Of a DNA stretch of 64,000 nucleotides, positions 1 to 9,283 are shown piece by piece. The position numbers were made by a program, and so were the translations under genes. The notes under the pieces were generated by a model. That model was not told where the DNA came from. It worked only from the letters and a program-made list of their open reading frames with translations, and did no database searches. The stretch spans positions 4,630,943 to 4,694,942 of the forward strand of contig CP083824.1 of assembly GCA_023023105.1 (NCBI GenBank), in the 5' to 3' direction. Position 1 is the stretch's first letter; each line of letters starts with the position of its first letter. Origin of the DNA: Enterobacter ludwigii (GTDB lineage: Bacteria > Pseudomonadota > Gammaproteobacteria > Enterobacterales > Enterobacteriaceae).

Positions 1-14
1 CCGTGGAAACTTTT

Positions 15-39
15 AGCCCATCTCCGGATGGGCTTTTTT
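15..39 (+). terminator. Rho-independent terminator, probably of glnA
   Basis: An 8-bp perfect stem (15-22 with 27-34) closes on a TCCG tetraloop and runs into a T tract. In Enterobacteriaceae glnA lies directly upstream of glnL, so this is most likely the glnA terminator; the gene itself lies outside the window, so that assignment is inference. Confidence 0.8.
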
Positions 40-84
40 CTCCACCAACAACCTGATCTCGCGCGCTTTTTACGACGAAAAAGC

Positions 85-106
85 TATACTGCACTAAATT
101 AGTGCA
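85..106 (+). promoter_or_regulatory. glnL promoter -10 with overlapping NtrC operator
   Basis: A TATACT -10 hexamer at 85-90 is followed by a perfect 17-bp palindrome at 90-106 (TGCACTAA, central A, TTAGTGCA). This fits the NtrC (GlnG) binding consensus. In E. coli the equivalent glnLp site lets phosphorylated NtrC repress the minor glnLG promoter. The palindrome is seen directly; the repression is from family knowledge. Confidence 0.75.
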
Positions 107-128
107 AACAACTCCAGGAGACTGCTGA

Positions 129-1178
129 ATGGCAACTGGCACGCTGCCCGATGCTGGGCAGATCCTCAATTCTTTGATTAACAGTATCTTGCTTGTCGAC
201 GACGAGCTGGCCGTACATTATGCCAACCCGGCGGCACAGCAGCTGCTCGCCCAAAGCGCACGTAAACTGTTTGGCACCCCGCTTCCGGAATTACTGAGTT
301 ATTTTTCGCTGAATATTGGCCTGATGCAGGAAAGTTTGCAGGCCGGTCAAGGATTCACGGATAACGAAGTCACGCTGGTTATCGACGGGCGCTCGCATAT
401 TCTGTCACTGACTGCCCAACGCCTTCCTGAAGGACTGATCCTGCTGGAAATGGCGCCAATGGATAATCAGCGCCGACTGAGCCAGGAGCAGCTTCAGCAT
501 GCCCAGCAAATTGCCGCCCGCGACCTGGTGCGAGGTCTGGCGCATGAAATCAAAAACCCGCTGGGTGGGTTACGCGGCGCAGCACAACTCCTGACAAAGG
601 CGTTGCCCGACCCCGCGCTGGCGGAGTACACCAACGTCATCATCGAACAGGCAGACCGCCTGCGCAATCTGGTTGACCGTCTTCTCGGGCCACAGCAACC
701 GGGTATGCACGTATCAGAAAGTATTCATAAAGTGGCTGAGCGGGTGGTGAAACTGGTTTCGATGGAATTACCAGAAAACGTCACGCTGGTGCGTGATTAC
801 GACCCAAGCCTGCCAGAACTGGCACATGACCCGGATCAGATTGAGCAGGTACTGTTGAATATCGTACGCAATGCCCTGCAGGCTCTGGGGCCTGAAGGGG
901 GCGAGATTATTTTACGTACCCGCACCGCCTTCCAGCTCACGTTACACGGCGTACGCTATCGACTGGCCGCCCGAATCGACGTTGAGGATAACGGACCTGG
1001 TATTCCATCGCATCTACAGGACACCCTGTTCTACCCGATGGTAAGTGGTCGCGAAGGCGGAACCGGCCTGGGCTTATCCATTGCACGCAGTTTGATCGAT
1101 CAACACTCTGGAAAAATTGAATTTAACAGTTGGCCGGGACACACCGAGTTTTCGGTTTTCCTGCCGATTAAAAAATAA
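129..1178 (+). CDS. glnL: Nitrogen regulation sensor histidine kinase NtrB (GlnL)
   Basis: Cytoplasmic histidine kinase/phosphatase that phosphorylates or dephosphorylates NtrC according to nitrogen status, which it reads through the PII protein. The 349 residues match the usual length. An N-terminal PAS domain spans about 1-110, and the dimerisation/phosphoacceptor motif [12 protein letters not shown] places the phosphorylated histidine at H139. An N box follows ([10 protein letters not shown], about 247-256), and the ATP-binding glycine motifs DNGPGIP and [10 protein letters not shown] lie near residues 287 and 313. An AGGAGA ribosome site precedes the ATG. glnG follows 11 bases downstream, so the two form one transcript, probably fed both by read-through from glnA and by the local NtrC-repressed promoter. 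No damage is seen. Confidence 0.97.
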   Translation: MATGTLPDAGQILNSLINSILLVDDELAVHYANPAAQQLLAQSARKLFGTPLPELLSYFSLNIGLMQESLQAGQGFTDNEVTLVIDGRSHILSLTAQRLPEGLILLEMAPMDNQRRLSQEQLQHAQQIAARDLVRGLAHEIKNPLGGLRGAAQLLTKALPDPALAEYTNVIIEQADRLRNLVDRLLGPQQPGMHVSESIHKVAERVVKLVSMELPENVTLVRDYDPSLPELAHDPDQIEQVLLNIVRNALQALGPEGGEIILRTRTAFQLTLHGVRYRLAARIDVEDNGPGIPSHLQDTLFYPMVSGREGGTGLGLSIARSLIDQHSGKIEFNSWPGHTEFSVFLPIKK

Positions 1179-1189
1179 AGGTGACGTTT

Positions 1190-2602
1190 ATGCAACGAGG
1201 GATAGTCTGGGTAGTCGATGACGATAGCTCCATCCGTTGGGTGCTTGAACGCGCGCTCACAGGGGCAGGATTAAGCTGCACGACGTTTGAGAGCGGCAGC
1301 GAAGTGCTCGACGCACTCACCACCAAAACGCCCGATGTTCTGCTCTCAGATATTCGCATGCCGGGAATGGACGGGCTGGCGCTTTTAAAACAGATCAAAC
1401 AACGCCACCCTATGCTTCCGGTCATCATAATGACGGCGCACTCCGATCTTGATGCCGCAGTGAGCGCCTATCAGCAAGGGGCGTTCGATTACCTACCAAA
1501 ACCGTTTGATATCGACGAAGCGGTAGCGCTGGTTGAGCGTGCAATTAGCCACTATCAGGAACAGCAACAGCCTCGCCACACACCCGATTTTGGGCCAACA
1601 ACTGACATTATCGGCGAAGCGCCGGCGATGCAGGATGTGTTTCGTATTATTGGCCGTTTGTCCCGCTCGTCCATCAGCGTATTAATTAACGGCGAATCGG
1701 GAACCGGTAAAGAGCTCGTGGCGCATGCATTACATCGCCACAGCCCGCGGGCAAAAGCCCCGTTTATCGCCCTGAATATGGCAGCAATCCCGAAGGATTT
1801 GATTGAATCCGAACTGTTCGGCCACGAAAAAGGGGCATTTACCGGCGCGAACACAATTCGTCAGGGGCGCTTTGAACAAGCTGACGGTGGAACACTGTTC
1901 CTGGATGAGATCGGCGATATGCCGCTGGATGTCCAGACCCGCCTGCTGCGCGTACTGGCCGACGGGCAGTTTTATCGCGTGGGTGGCTATGCGCCGGTGA
2001 AGGTGGACGTGCGCATTATCGCCGCGACTCACCAGAACCTGGAGCAACGCGTGCAGGAAGGAAAATTCCGTGAGGACTTATTCCATCGCCTGAACGTCAT
2101 TCGCGTCCATTTGCCACCGCTGCGTGAACGCCGGGAAGATATTCCTCGCCTGGCACGTCACTTCCTGCAGGTGGCAGCTCGGGAACTGGGTGTGGAAGCT
2201 AAGCAGCTTCATCCAGAAACCGACGCAGCCCTCACGCGTCTCGCGTGGCCAGGTAACGTGCGCCAGCTGGAAAACACCTGCCGCTGGCTGACCGTGATGG
2301 CCGCCGGACAGGAAGTCCTGATTCAGGATTTACCGGCCGAGCTGTTTGAAGCAACCGCACCAGAGAGCAGTACCGGGCACGCGCTGCCGGATAGCTGGGC
2401 GACGCTGCTGGCGCAGTGGGCCGACCGCGCGCTGCGTTCCGGTCATCAAAACTTACTCTCAGAGGCTCAGCCAGAGATGGAACGTACGTTATTGACCACT
2501 GCGCTCCGCCATACACAAGGGCATAAGCAGGAAGCCGCTCGCCTGTTGGGATGGGGACGTAATACCCTGACGCGCAAGCTGAAAGAGCTGGGAATGGAGT
2601 AA
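1190..2602 (+). CDS. glnG: Nitrogen response regulator NtrC (GlnG), sigma-54 activator
   Basis: Phosphorylated by NtrB, this AAA+ enhancer-binding protein activates sigma-54 promoters of the nitrogen regulon. The receiver domain (about 1-120) has the acidic pocket D11/D12 and phosphoacceptor D54 ([12 protein letters not shown]). The central domain has Walker A GESGTGKE (168-175), the sigma-54 contact loop GAFTGA (215-220) and Walker B LFLDE (236-240). The C-terminal Fis-type helix-turn-helix lies in the last 30 residues ([17 protein letters not shown]). The ATG at 1190 was chosen because it begins the conserved [12 protein letters not shown] start and follows an AAAGGTGA ribosome site; an in-frame GTG at 1181 would add only three residues. 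Length 470. Confidence 0.97.
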   Translation: MQRGIVWVVDDDSSIRWVLERALTGAGLSCTTFESGSEVLDALTTKTPDVLLSDIRMPGMDGLALLKQIKQRHPMLPVIIMTAHSDLDAAVSAYQQGAFDYLPKPFDIDEAVALVERAISHYQEQQQPRHTPDFGPTTDIIGEAPAMQDVFRIIGRLSRSSISVLINGESGTGKELVAHALHRHSPRAKAPFIALNMAAIPKDLIESELFGHEKGAFTGANTIRQGRFEQADGGTLFLDEIGDMPLDVQTRLLRVLADGQFYRVGGYAPVKVDVRIIAATHQNLEQRVQEGKFREDLFHRLNVIRVHLPPLRERREDIPRLARHFLQVAARELGVEAKQLHPETDAALTRLAWPGNVRQLENTCRWLTVMAAGQEVLIQDLPAELFEATAPESSTGHALPDSWATLLAQWADRALRSGHQNLLSEAQPEMERTLLTTALRHTQGHKQEAARLLGWGRNTLTRKLKELGME

Positions 2603-2632
2603 TATCCGCTCTTGTGTAAAGGTTATTAATTG

Positions 2633-2658
2633 AGCGCAAATTGCCGTTATTTTGCGCT
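2633..2658 (+). terminator. Possible terminator after glnG
   Basis: The inverted repeat AGCGCAAA (2633-2640) and TTTGCGCT (2651-2658) with a 10-base loop is followed by TTACTGTTT, a weak T-rich tail. It lies between the glnG stop and yshB and could act as terminator or processing site. Confidence 0.45.
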
Positions 2659-2711
2659 TTACTGTTTCGATGAGTTTTGTATGATCGTGCCCGGAAATTG
2701 GGGGGACCATC

Positions 2712-2822
2712 ATGCTGGAATCATTAGTGAATTTGCTCTCTAGCGGTGCAGCCGAAAGCCATACACCGCAAACAGCCGTTGCGGCGGTGCTGTGCGCGGC
2801 GCTGGTTGGGCTGTTTAGCTAG
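2712..2822 (+). CDS. yshB: Small membrane protein YshB (36 aa)
   Basis: A 36-codon reading frame begins MLESLVNLLSSG and ends AALVGLFS before TAG. It matches, in place (between glnG and hemN), length and sequence, the E. coli/Salmonella small protein YshB. The C-terminal half (about 19-36, TAVAAVLCAALVGLF) is a single hydrophobic helix, so the protein is probably inserted in the inner membrane. The upstream TTGGGGGGACCATC contains a strong purine-rich ribosome site. YshB has been linked in Salmonella to intracellular survival and expression at late growth; its molecular role is not known. A REP-like hairpin follows and hemN converges from the other strand. Confidence 0.88.
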   Translation: MLESLVNLLSSGAAESHTPQTAVAAVLCAALVGLFS

Positions 2823-2839
2823 CGGGTTTGAACGTAAAA

Positions 2840-2872
2840 GCCGGGTGGCAGCTTCGCCTTACCCGGCCTACG
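2840..2872. repeat. REP-type palindromic repeat
   Basis: An imperfect palindrome with GCCGGGT and ACCCGGC arms around GGCAGCTTCGCCTT sits between the convergent yshB and hemN genes. Related units occur at 27524, 37016, 37056, 50134 and 53612. Such intergenic repeats commonly stabilise mRNA 3' ends or act as gyrase/IHF sites. Confidence 0.8.
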
Positions 2873-2895
2873 TTTCGTACTTTTGGCTATGCGCC

Positions 2896-4269
2896 TTAAA
2901 TCACTCGCGAGAACTGCTGCATACGCGCTTTCTGACGCAGATACGCGTCAAAGCACATGCAAATATTACGGATCAACAGACGCCCTTTCGGCGTGACCTC
3001 AATCATACTCTCCGATACATCCACCAGCCCATCTTTCGCCAGCGGTGCAATCAGCTTCAGGTCTTCCGCAAAATAATCGCTGAAGTTCAGCTCCCACTGC
3101 GCTTCCACGTCGCTGAAATCGAGACGGAAGTTGCAGATAAGCGCCTTGATGACATCACGGCGAATACAGTCGTCGCGCGTTAACGCAATGCCGCGCCACA
3201 GCGCGTTGCCGATGTCATCAACCTGCTGGTAGTACGACTTCAGCTCTTTCTGGTTTTGTGCATAGCAGTCGCCAATCATGCTAATGGCAGAGACGCCCAT
3301 CCCCAGCAAATCGGTATCGCCCTGGGTGGTGTAGCCCTGGAAATTGCGGTGCAGGACCCCTTCGCGCTGAGCAATCGCCAGTTCGTCGTCCGGACGGGCA
3401 AAGTGATCCATGCCAATGAACTGATAACCGGTTGCGGTCAGCGAAGTAATAGTTTCCTGTAAAATATCCAGCTTCTGTTGGGCAGAAGGGAGATCGGCAT
3501 CTTTAATTTTGCGCTGGGCAGCAAACAGCGTCGGCAGATGCGCATAGTTAAAGACGCTCAGACGGTCCGGGCTGAGTTCGGCCACACGTTTCAGCGTGAA
3601 GGCAAAACTTTCCGGCGTCTGCTTTGGCAGGCCGTAAATCAGATCAATGTTGGTCGAGGTGAAACCAATCTCACGCGCGTGATTGAGCAAGGCGAAGATA
3701 AACTCTTCGTCCTGCTCACGGTTCACCAGACGCTGTACTTCTTTATTGAAATCTTGCACGCCCATACTCAGGCGGTTAAAACCTTCAGCGCGTAAGTGAT
3801 CCAGTACATCCAGTTCAATTTCACGCGGATCGACTTCGATCGAGATTTCAGCGTCGGCGTTAAAACTGAAATTGCCGCGCAGCAGGTTCATCAGGCGGCT
3901 AATTTGCGCTTTATTAAGATAGGTTGGCGTGCCGCCGCCCCAGTGAAGCTGGCTAACGTGACGGTCTTTAAACAGCGGCGCGCGATGGACAATTTCTTGT
4001 TCGAGCGCGTCAAGATACTGATCAGCTTTATGCTGCTGGCGGGTAACGATTTTATTGCAGCCGCAGAAGTAGCAAAGCTTGTGGCAGAACGGAATATGGA
4101 CGTAGAGCGACAGCGGACGCTCAGGATAGCGCGCGACAGCCTGCTGAAAATCCCCCTCGCCGAAGGTATCGGAGAACTCCAGCGCGGTGGGGTATGACGT
4201 ATAACGCGGCCCGGAATAGTTATATTTCTGGATTAGGGCCAAATCCCAGTCGATAGTTGGTACAGACAT
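2896..4269 (-). CDS. hemN: Oxygen-independent coproporphyrinogen III oxidase HemN
   Basis: Radical-SAM enzyme of anaerobic haem synthesis that oxidatively decarboxylates coproporphyrinogen III to protoporphyrinogen IX. The protein has 457 residues as in E. coli. The 4Fe-4S ligands are C62, C66 and C69 (FCHKLCYFC), with C71 beside them, followed by the GGGTPTYL glycine motif that contacts SAM. The open frame continues 28 codons upstream, but the start at 4269 gives the conserved MSV-IDWDLALIQKYN beginning and has a good ribosome site (GGAAGGAG). That ribosome site lies inside the 3' end of the small upstream frame at 4272-4454, which suggests translational coupling if that frame is real. Confidence 0.97.
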   Translation of the reverse strand: MSVPTIDWDLALIQKYNYSGPRYTSYPTALEFSDTFGEGDFQQAVARYPERPLSLYVHIPFCHKLCYFCGCNKIVTRQQHKADQYLDALEQEIVHRAPLFKDRHVSQLHWGGGTPTYLNKAQISRLMNLLRGNFSFNADAEISIEVDPREIELDVLDHLRAEGFNRLSMGVQDFNKEVQRLVNREQDEEFIFALLNHAREIGFTSTNIDLIYGLPKQTPESFAFTLKRVAELSPDRLSVFNYAHLPTLFAAQRKIKDADLPSAQQKLDILQETITSLTATGYQFIGMDHFARPDDELAIAQREGVLHRNFQGYTTQGDTDLLGMGVSAISMIGDCYAQNQKELKSYYQQVDDIGNALWRGIALTRDDCIRRDVIKALICNFRLDFSDVEAQWELNFSDYFAEDLKLIAPLAKDGLVDVSESMIEVTPKGRLLIRNICMCFDAYLRQKARMQQFSRVI

Positions 4270-4271
4270 GC

Positions 4272-4454
4272 TCACTCCTTCCGTTGGTGTCGCGTTCGTA
4301 CACGGCGGCCCGACCTGGCCCCGTTGCGGGCCATCATTCGGGTGCGCAGCCACTTCTGTCGCCGCGACAACCGCCGTAGTTTAACGAATAACCACACCAG
4401 ATAACATATAATCGGAAGGGTTATAAGCAGGACTATCGTGCCTGCCGGGTGCAA
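4272..4454 (-). CDS. Possible small membrane protein between yihI and hemN
   Basis: Not recognised with certainty. A 60-codon frame starts with TTG three bases after the yihI stop and ends with a TGA two bases before the hemN ATG, so it exactly fills the gap between two co-oriented genes. The product begins MHPAGTIVLLITLPIICYLV, one hydrophobic helix (about 5-25), followed by a very basic tail rich in Arg and Lys (about 27-60). That is the pattern of a single-span inner-membrane protein with a cytoplasmic positive tail. One possibility is a shortened relative of the DUF2489 membrane protein that I recall being encoded next to yihI in Vibrio-like bacteria. It could also be non-coding spacer. 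Confidence 0.4.
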   Translation of the reverse strand: MHPAGTIVLLITLPIICYLVWLFVKLRRLSRRQKWLRTRMMARNGARSGRRVRTRHQRKE

Positions 4455-4457
4455 ATG

Positions 4458-4973
4458 TTAGTTTCCGCCCTTCAGAAGACGCATCATATCTTCCTGTTTC
4501 TCGTCTTCTTCTTCATCTTCGTCATCGTCGTATGACAGGCCCAGCTTCTGCATCAGTTCATCAATACGATCCAGTTTGGCATCCACCCATGACTGCTCTT
4601 CAGCAGTCAGGGTTTCACCCTCTTCAAGACGTTCCAGGAGCGCGTCCAGGCGCTCATCGTTCTCCAGCATATCCAGCTCAGCCTGCGGTGAAAGCATAGG
4701 TTTCTCGCTCTTTGGTTTGTGCTGCTTAGTGACCGGGGTGTCTGTCACGCCCAGTGGAATGGGAGTTTTACTGCCGATACGAGGATCTTTCTGCTGCTTA
4801 CCTTTTGCAGAAGCGCCCGCAGTACCACCACCGTTTGCACGGCTACCCGCAGCATGACCGCGATGCTTTTTGTCGCGTTTACGGTCGCGCGCTTCCTGGT
4901 TCAGTTCTTCGCGCGTTTTGCGGCGTGCTTTCGCAGGGCGTTTAGCACCCGCAGCGGAGGTTGGTTTTTTCAT
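4458..4973 (-). CDS. yihI: Der GTPase-activating protein YihI
   Basis: YihI stimulates the GTPase activity of Der (EngA), a 50S ribosome assembly GTPase, and so acts as a brake on late large-subunit assembly. The 171-residue product has a very basic, low-complexity N-terminal half ([20 protein letters not shown]), the conserved [14 protein letters not shown] segment near residue 65, and an acidic C-terminal half with helices and a run of Asp/Glu ([15 protein letters not shown]). This two-part charge pattern is typical of the family. The gene shares strand and close spacing with the small frame and hemN downstream. In E. coli, yihI lies next to csrC as it does here. Confidence 0.93.
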   Translation of the reverse strand: MKKPTSAAGAKRPAKARRKTREELNQEARDRKRDKKHRGHAAGSRANGGGTAGASAKGKQQKDPRIGSKTPIPLGVTDTPVTKQHKPKSEKPMLSPQAELDMLENDERLDALLERLEEGETLTAEEQSWVDAKLDRIDELMQKLGLSYDDDEDEEEDEKQEDMMRLLKGGN

Positions 4974-5042
4974 GATGTTTTATCTTTAAGTCGTTTTCTT
5001 CAGTATAGAATTGCGGCGAAATCTAGCAGAAAGCAAGCAAAG

Positions 5043-5284
5043 AAAAAAGGCGACAGAGCAATCTGTCGCCTTTTTTCCTGACTCACAACCCTTAGCGGGT
5101 CAGACATTCCATGTTTGCCAACAACAAACCCTGTTTATCCCTTGGCTTATACCGTCCGTGATACGGTTCCATTTCCTGTTAAAACGCCTCCAGGCGCTGG
5201 TCATCCTGACAATCCTGCGTCTTCGCCTCCTGGCGCTCCTGACCCTAATCCTTAAGTCGATATCCTGTTGGCTTCCTCGCCCTG
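5043..5284 (-). ncRNA. csrC: CsrC small RNA, antagonist of CsrA
   Basis: The minus strand between yihI and yihA matches recalled E. coli CsrC at several points: the 5' region CAGGGCGAGGAAGCCAACAG, the central GTCAGGAGCGCCAGGAGGCG, and the 3' end ...GTGAGTCAGG followed by the GGCGACAG/CTGTCGCC terminator hairpin and T tract. About 242 nt, against 245 nt in E. coli. The RNA carries more than ten GGA motifs, many in hairpin loops, which titrate the translational repressor CsrA away from its mRNA targets and so shift carbon flux, biofilm and motility genes. The 5' end is placed by similarity, to within a few bases. Short apparent reading frames across it are not genes. Confidence 0.9.
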
Positions 5285-5433
5285 ACGCACACTTTACCTT
5301 GTTCCGTTAAACTAACAAGCAACGAAACGGTACAAAAAGGGATTTTCAGATAATTACCTGGAAATAAGCTAATGATTTAAAACAGTTTGGCTTTTTTGAC
5401 GCCTGCGATTTCTCTGAAATATCCCAAAGCATG

Positions 5434-5451
5434 ATTAGCCGATCTCTCACA
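5434..5451 (-). promoter_or_regulatory. Possible UvrY (GacA-type) box upstream of csrC
   Basis: The minus strand reads TGTGAGAGATCGGCTAAT, a partial match to the 18-bp GacA/UvrY consensus TGTAAGNGNTNGCTTACA. Its centre is about 158 bp upstream of the inferred csrC start. BarA-UvrY activation of csrC from a distant upstream site is established in E. coli; this particular site is inference from an imperfect match. Confidence 0.4.
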
Positions 5452-5550
5452 ACGGCCGGGGCTTTCACCTACAGACCTATGCAATCAGAAAAGCCTTTTG
5501 CCTGCATTCGGGTATAATCCCCTTCAGATTACGATTTTGGAGACGACCAC

Positions 5551-6180
5551 GTGACTACCTGGAACTACCAACAGACGCATTTTGTCACCAGTGCGCCCGA
5601 TATTCGCCACCTTCCTTCTGATACCGGTATTGAAGTGGCATTTGCTGGCCGCTCCAATGCGGGGAAATCCAGCGCCCTGAACACGCTGACAAATCAGAAA
5701 AGCCTGGCGCGTACCTCAAAAACACCTGGCCGTACCCAGTTGATTAACCTGTTTGAAGTCGCAGAGGGCAAACGCCTGGTCGACTTACCGGGCTACGGTT
5801 ACGCTCAGGTCCCCGAAGAGATGAAAATCAAGTGGCAGCGTGCGCTGGGTGAATACCTGGAAAAACGCATGTGCCTGAAAGGCCTGGTGGTGCTGATGGA
5901 TATCCGTCACCCCCTGAAAGATCTGGATCAGCAGATGATCGACTGGGCTGTAGCAAGCGATATTGCCGTACTGGTACTGCTGACGAAAGCCGACAAGCTG
6001 GCAAGCGGCGCGCGTAAAGCGCAGGTGAATTTGGTTCGCGAAGCGGTGCTGGCTTTCAACGGCGATGTGCAGGTGGAGCCGTTCTCCTCGCTGAAAAAGC
6101 AGGGCGTGGACAAACTGCGTCAGAAGCTCGACACCTGGTTTAGCGAGCTGGAACCCGCGACGGAAGCGGAAGAAGAGTAA
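5551..6180 (+). CDS. yihA: Ribosome-biogenesis GTP-binding protein YihA (EngB/YsxC)
   Basis: Essential TRAFAC-class GTPase that assists late 50S assembly. The GTPase motifs are all present: G1 GRSNAGKS (33-40), G2 around T58-P59 (SKTPGRTQ), G3 DLPG (78-81) and G4 TKAD (145-148), with SSLKKQG serving as G5. Length 209, as in the family. The start is a GTG at 5551, supported by the conserved [18 protein letters not shown] beginning and the upstream TTTGGAGACGACC ribosome site. The gene stands alone, divergent from csrC and convergent with Spot 42. A short GC hairpin with seven Ts follows the stop. Confidence 0.97.
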   Translation: MTTWNYQQTHFVTSAPDIRHLPSDTGIEVAFAGRSNAGKSSALNTLTNQKSLARTSKTPGRTQLINLFEVAEGKRLVDLPGYGYAQVPEEMKIKWQRALGEYLEKRMCLKGLVVLMDIRHPLKDLDQQMIDWAVASDIAVLVLLTKADKLASGARKAQVNLVREAVLAFNGDVQVEPFSSLKKQGVDKLRQKLDTWFSELEPATEAEEE

Positions 6181-6187
6181 TACCGAG

Positions 6188-6210
6188 CGCGGCGATGTCC
6201 GCGTTTTTTT
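6188..6210 (+). terminator. Terminator after yihA
   Basis: A 5-bp GC stem CGCGG (6188-6192) pairs with CCGCG (6199-6203) and is followed by seven Ts, eight bases past the yihA stop. Confidence 0.7.
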
Positions 6211-6233
6211 GCCTGATTTTTTCTTTGCCGCAA

Positions 6234-6342
6234 TAAAAAACGCCCCAGTCATTACTGACTGGGGCGGCTAAAATATTCAGCCAAATCCGATTACGTGAAG
6301 TAAAAGGTCTGAAAGATAGAACATCTTACCTCTGTACCCTAC
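6234..6342 (-). ncRNA. spf: Spot 42 small RNA
   Basis: The minus strand from 6342 begins GTAGGGTACAGAGGTAAGAT and ends in the GCCCCAGTC/GACTGGGGC hairpin with a T tract at 6234-6240. This is essentially the 109-nt E. coli Spot 42 sequence, in its usual place between yihA and polA. It is an Hfq-dependent RNA repressed by cAMP-CRP; when glucose is plentiful it represses galK and many secondary catabolic and transport mRNAs. The unpaired 5' seed regions and the terminator look intact. An old proposal that the region encodes a short peptide is not supported. Confidence 0.95.
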
Positions 6343-6490
6343 GCCGATAACTCTACCCCTTTTTGTGCTGCAGAAAAAGCACTTTTTGTAGTTTTTTTTC
6401 ATTATTTACATAGGGAATTCTAATGATCGTCACAAAACGCACTTTGTTATGTTGCTAACTTACATAAAAAGCGCGTTATTCGCAGAGCCT

Positions 6491-9283
6491 TTAGTGAGCC
6501 TGATCCCAGTTTTCACCACTTCCGACTTCCACCAGCAACGGCACATCGAGTGTCATGCTGCTTTCCATCAGTTCGTGGATCTTCTTCGATACAGCGTCGA
6601 GGTCGTCTTTGTGCACTTCGAATACCAGTTCATCGTGAACCTGCATGATCATTTTCACGCGGGGCTTCTCTTTTTCCAGCCAGGCATCAACGGCGATCAT
6701 CGCACGCTTAATGATGTCCGCCGCGGTACCTTGCATAGGGGCGTTGATTGCCGCACGTTCTGCACCCGCGCGGCGCGCGGCATTGCTGGATTTGATGTCC
6801 GGTAAGTAGAGACGGCGGCCATCGAGTGTTTCGACGTAACCTTTCTCTTTCGCCTGTGCGCGGGTACGTTCCATATATTCCAGCACGCCCGGATAACGCT
6901 CGAAGTAGAGATCCATATACTTCTGCGACTCTTTGCGTGGAATGTTGAGCTGGCGCGACAGACCAAATGCGCTCATACCGTAGATCAAACCAAAGTTGAT
7001 CGCTTTGGCACTGCGGCGCTGTTCGTTGGTTACGCTATCCAGCGGCAAACCGAAGACTTCCGCCGCGGTTGCACGGTGGATATCCTTCCCTTCGGCAAAC
7101 GCGGTCAGCAAGCCTTTGTCGCGGGACAGATGCGCCATAATACGTAGCTCAATTTGCGAGTAGTCTGCAGAGACGATCAGGTAGTCATCTGGAGCAATAA
7201 AAGCCTGACGGATTCGGCGGCCTTCTTCATTACGTACCGGAATGTTCTGCAGGTTTGGATCGGTTGAAGAGAGTCGACCCGTCGCCGCCACAGCCTGATG
7301 ATACGACGTATGCACACGGCCCGTTTTCGGGTTGATCATCAGCGGGAGCTTATCAGTGTAAGTGGACTTCAGCTTCGCGAGACCCCGATACTCCAGAATC
7401 ACTTTTGGCAGGGGGTAATCCAGTGCCAGCTCTTCAAGCACCTCTTCAGACGTCGACGGTGCACCACCAGGCGTTTTCTTCAGCGGCTTGATGCCCTGCT
7501 TTTCAAACAGGATGGTTTGTAGCTGTTTCGGCGACGAGAGGTTAAACGGTTCTCCAGCAAGCTCATGCGCTTTTTGCTCAAGCTCGGTCAGACGCTGCGC
7601 GAGCTCCCCGGAGTGGTTATGCAATACGGTTGGATCGATTTTAACGCCATTGCGCTCAATACGTGAAAGCACAGGCACCAGTGGCATCTCAATATGCTGG
7701 AATACGTTCAGCGGCCCTGCTTCTTTCTGAAGTTTTGGCCACATCTTCAGGTGCAATTGCAGGGTGACATCCGCGTCTTCCGCCGCATAGCGACCCGCCT
7801 CTTCGAGTGCAATCTGGTTGAAGGTAAGTTGATTTTTCCCTTTACCGGCAATCTCTTCGAAAGTGATGGTTTTATGTTTCAGCCAACGGTCTGATAAGGA
7901 ATCCATATCATGGCGACCTGCAACACTGTCCAGAATGTAGGATTCCAGCATGGTGTCGAATGCAATACCGCGCAGCTCAATATCGTAGTTTTGCAGAATA
8001 CCGCGATCGTACTTCAGGTTTTGTCCGACTTTGAGCGCCTTGTCGTCTTCCAGAATCGGCTTCAGCAGCTCAAGCACGCGTTCACGGGAGATCTGCGCCG
8101 GCGCATCCAGGTAATCGTGTGCAACAGGGACATAAGCCGCCATCCCCGGTTCAGTGGCAAATGACAGGCCCACCATATTGGCAGAGATGTTGTCGAGGCT
8201 GTCGGTTTCCGTGTCAAAGGCAAAGACCGGCGCTTTTTTCAGTTTCTCAATCCAGGCGATCAGCTGCGACTCTTCAAGAATCGTTTCGTAGTTGTCGAAG
8301 GACAAGGTTACGGCTTCTTCTTCGGCTTGTTCTTCAGCATCAACCACTATCGTCTCTTTCGGTTTTGCTGCTGGCTTAGCCCCTTTTGCCTGTAACCACT
8401 TGCCGCTTTCGACGTCGGTGATCCAGCGCTTGAATTCGTATTGCTTAAACAAGTTCAGCAGATCGTCAGCAGAAGGCTGCTGCACTTCCAGTTGCTCACA
8501 ACCCAGTTCCAGTTCGACATCGGTTTTAATCGTTGCCAGCTTATAAGAGAGGTAAGCCACCTCTTTGTTATCTTGAAGTTTTCCGGCCATGGTTTTTGCA
8601 CCACGGAAGGAGAGCCCGGCGATTTTATCCGATTCCGCGTACAGCGTATCCAGCCCGCCCAGCCCCTGAAGCAGCGCCTGTGCCGTTTTTTCACCGACAC
8701 CAGGGACTCCTGGGATGTTATCCGACGAGTCGCCCATCAACGCGAGGAAGTCGATAATCAGCTCAGGCGGTACGCCATATTTTGTGACAACCTCTTCAGG
8801 CCCCAGAATGGTGTTGGTCATGGTGTTAATCAGGGTGATACCTGGCGTTACCAGCTGCGCCATATCTTTATCACCGGTGCTGATCAGCACCGGACGGCCC
8901 ATTTTTTCAGCTTCACGCGCCAGCGTGCCGATGACGTCATCGGCTTCAACACCAGAGACCGCCAGCAGCGGCAGGCCCATCGCTTTCACCATGGCGTGCA
9001 GCGGCTCAATCTGCGCACGCAGATCGTCAGGCATTGGCGGACGGTGAGATTTGTAATGCTCAAACAACTCGTCGCGGAAGGTTTTGCCTTTGGCATCAAA
9101 GACCACCGCCGCATGGGTTGGCTGATACTGGAGTATCAGGCTGCGCAGCATGTTAAGCACGCCATACATCGCGCCGGTAGGTTCCCCTGCGCTATTGGTC
9201 AGAGGAGGAAACGCATGATACGCCCGATACAGGTAAGAAGAGCCGTCGACGAGAATAAGAGGGTTTTCTGGGATCTGAACCAT
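6491..9283 (-). CDS. polA: DNA polymerase I
   Basis: Removes RNA primers and fills gaps in lagging-strand synthesis and repair. The 930-residue protein has all three parts. The N-terminal 5'-3' exonuclease (about 1-325) has the FEN motif GVEADDVIG and helix-hairpin-helix [10 protein letters not shown]. The proofreading 3'-5' exonuclease (about 326-520) keeps its catalytic acids in FAFDTETDS. The polymerase domain has motif [12 protein letters not shown], the O helix [14 protein letters not shown] and motif [10 protein letters not shown]. The frame is open 14 codons further upstream, but the conserved start is [21 protein letters not shown] at 9283. Length is two residues more than E. coli because of small indels in the linker ([20 protein letters not shown]). 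Confidence 0.98.
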   Translation of the reverse strand: MVQIPENPLILVDGSSYLYRAYHAFPPLTNSAGEPTGAMYGVLNMLRSLILQYQPTHAAVVFDAKGKTFRDELFEHYKSHRPPMPDDLRAQIEPLHAMVKAMGLPLLAVSGVEADDVIGTLAREAEKMGRPVLISTGDKDMAQLVTPGITLINTMTNTILGPEEVVTKYGVPPELIIDFLALMGDSSDNIPGVPGVGEKTAQALLQGLGGLDTLYAESDKIAGLSFRGAKTMAGKLQDNKEVAYLSYKLATIKTDVELELGCEQLEVQQPSADDLLNLFKQYEFKRWITDVESGKWLQAKGAKPAAKPKETIVVDAEEQAEEEAVTLSFDNYETILEESQLIAWIEKLKKAPVFAFDTETDSLDNISANMVGLSFATEPGMAAYVPVAHDYLDAPAQISRERVLELLKPILEDDKALKVGQNLKYDRGILQNYDIELRGIAFDTMLESYILDSVAGRHDMDSLSDRWLKHKTITFEEIAGKGKNQLTFNQIALEEAGRYAAEDADVTLQLHLKMWPKLQKEAGPLNVFQHIEMPLVPVLSRIERNGVKIDPTVLHNHSGELAQRLTELEQKAHELAGEPFNLSSPKQLQTILFEKQGIKPLKKTPGGAPSTSEEVLEELALDYPLPKVILEYRGLAKLKSTYTDKLPLMINPKTGRVHTSYHQAVAATGRLSSTDPNLQNIPVRNEEGRRIRQAFIAPDDYLIVSADYSQIELRIMAHLSRDKGLLTAFAEGKDIHRATAAEVFGLPLDSVTNEQRRSAKAINFGLIYGMSAFGLSRQLNIPRKESQKYMDLYFERYPGVLEYMERTRAQAKEKGYVETLDGRRLYLPDIKSSNAARRAGAERAAINAPMQGTAADIIKRAMIAVDAWLEKEKPRVKMIMQVHDELVFEVHKDDLDAVSKKIHELMESSMTLDVPLLVEVGSGENWDQAH

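Noticed and set aside
2746..3183. 145-codon plus-strand frame after glnG
   Set aside because: It overlaps yshB in another frame, the REP repeat and the hemN 3' end; yshB is the real gene.
5011..5310. 99-codon plus-strand frame between yihI and yihA
   Set aside because: It runs antisense through CsrC, whose hairpins and terminator explain the conservation.
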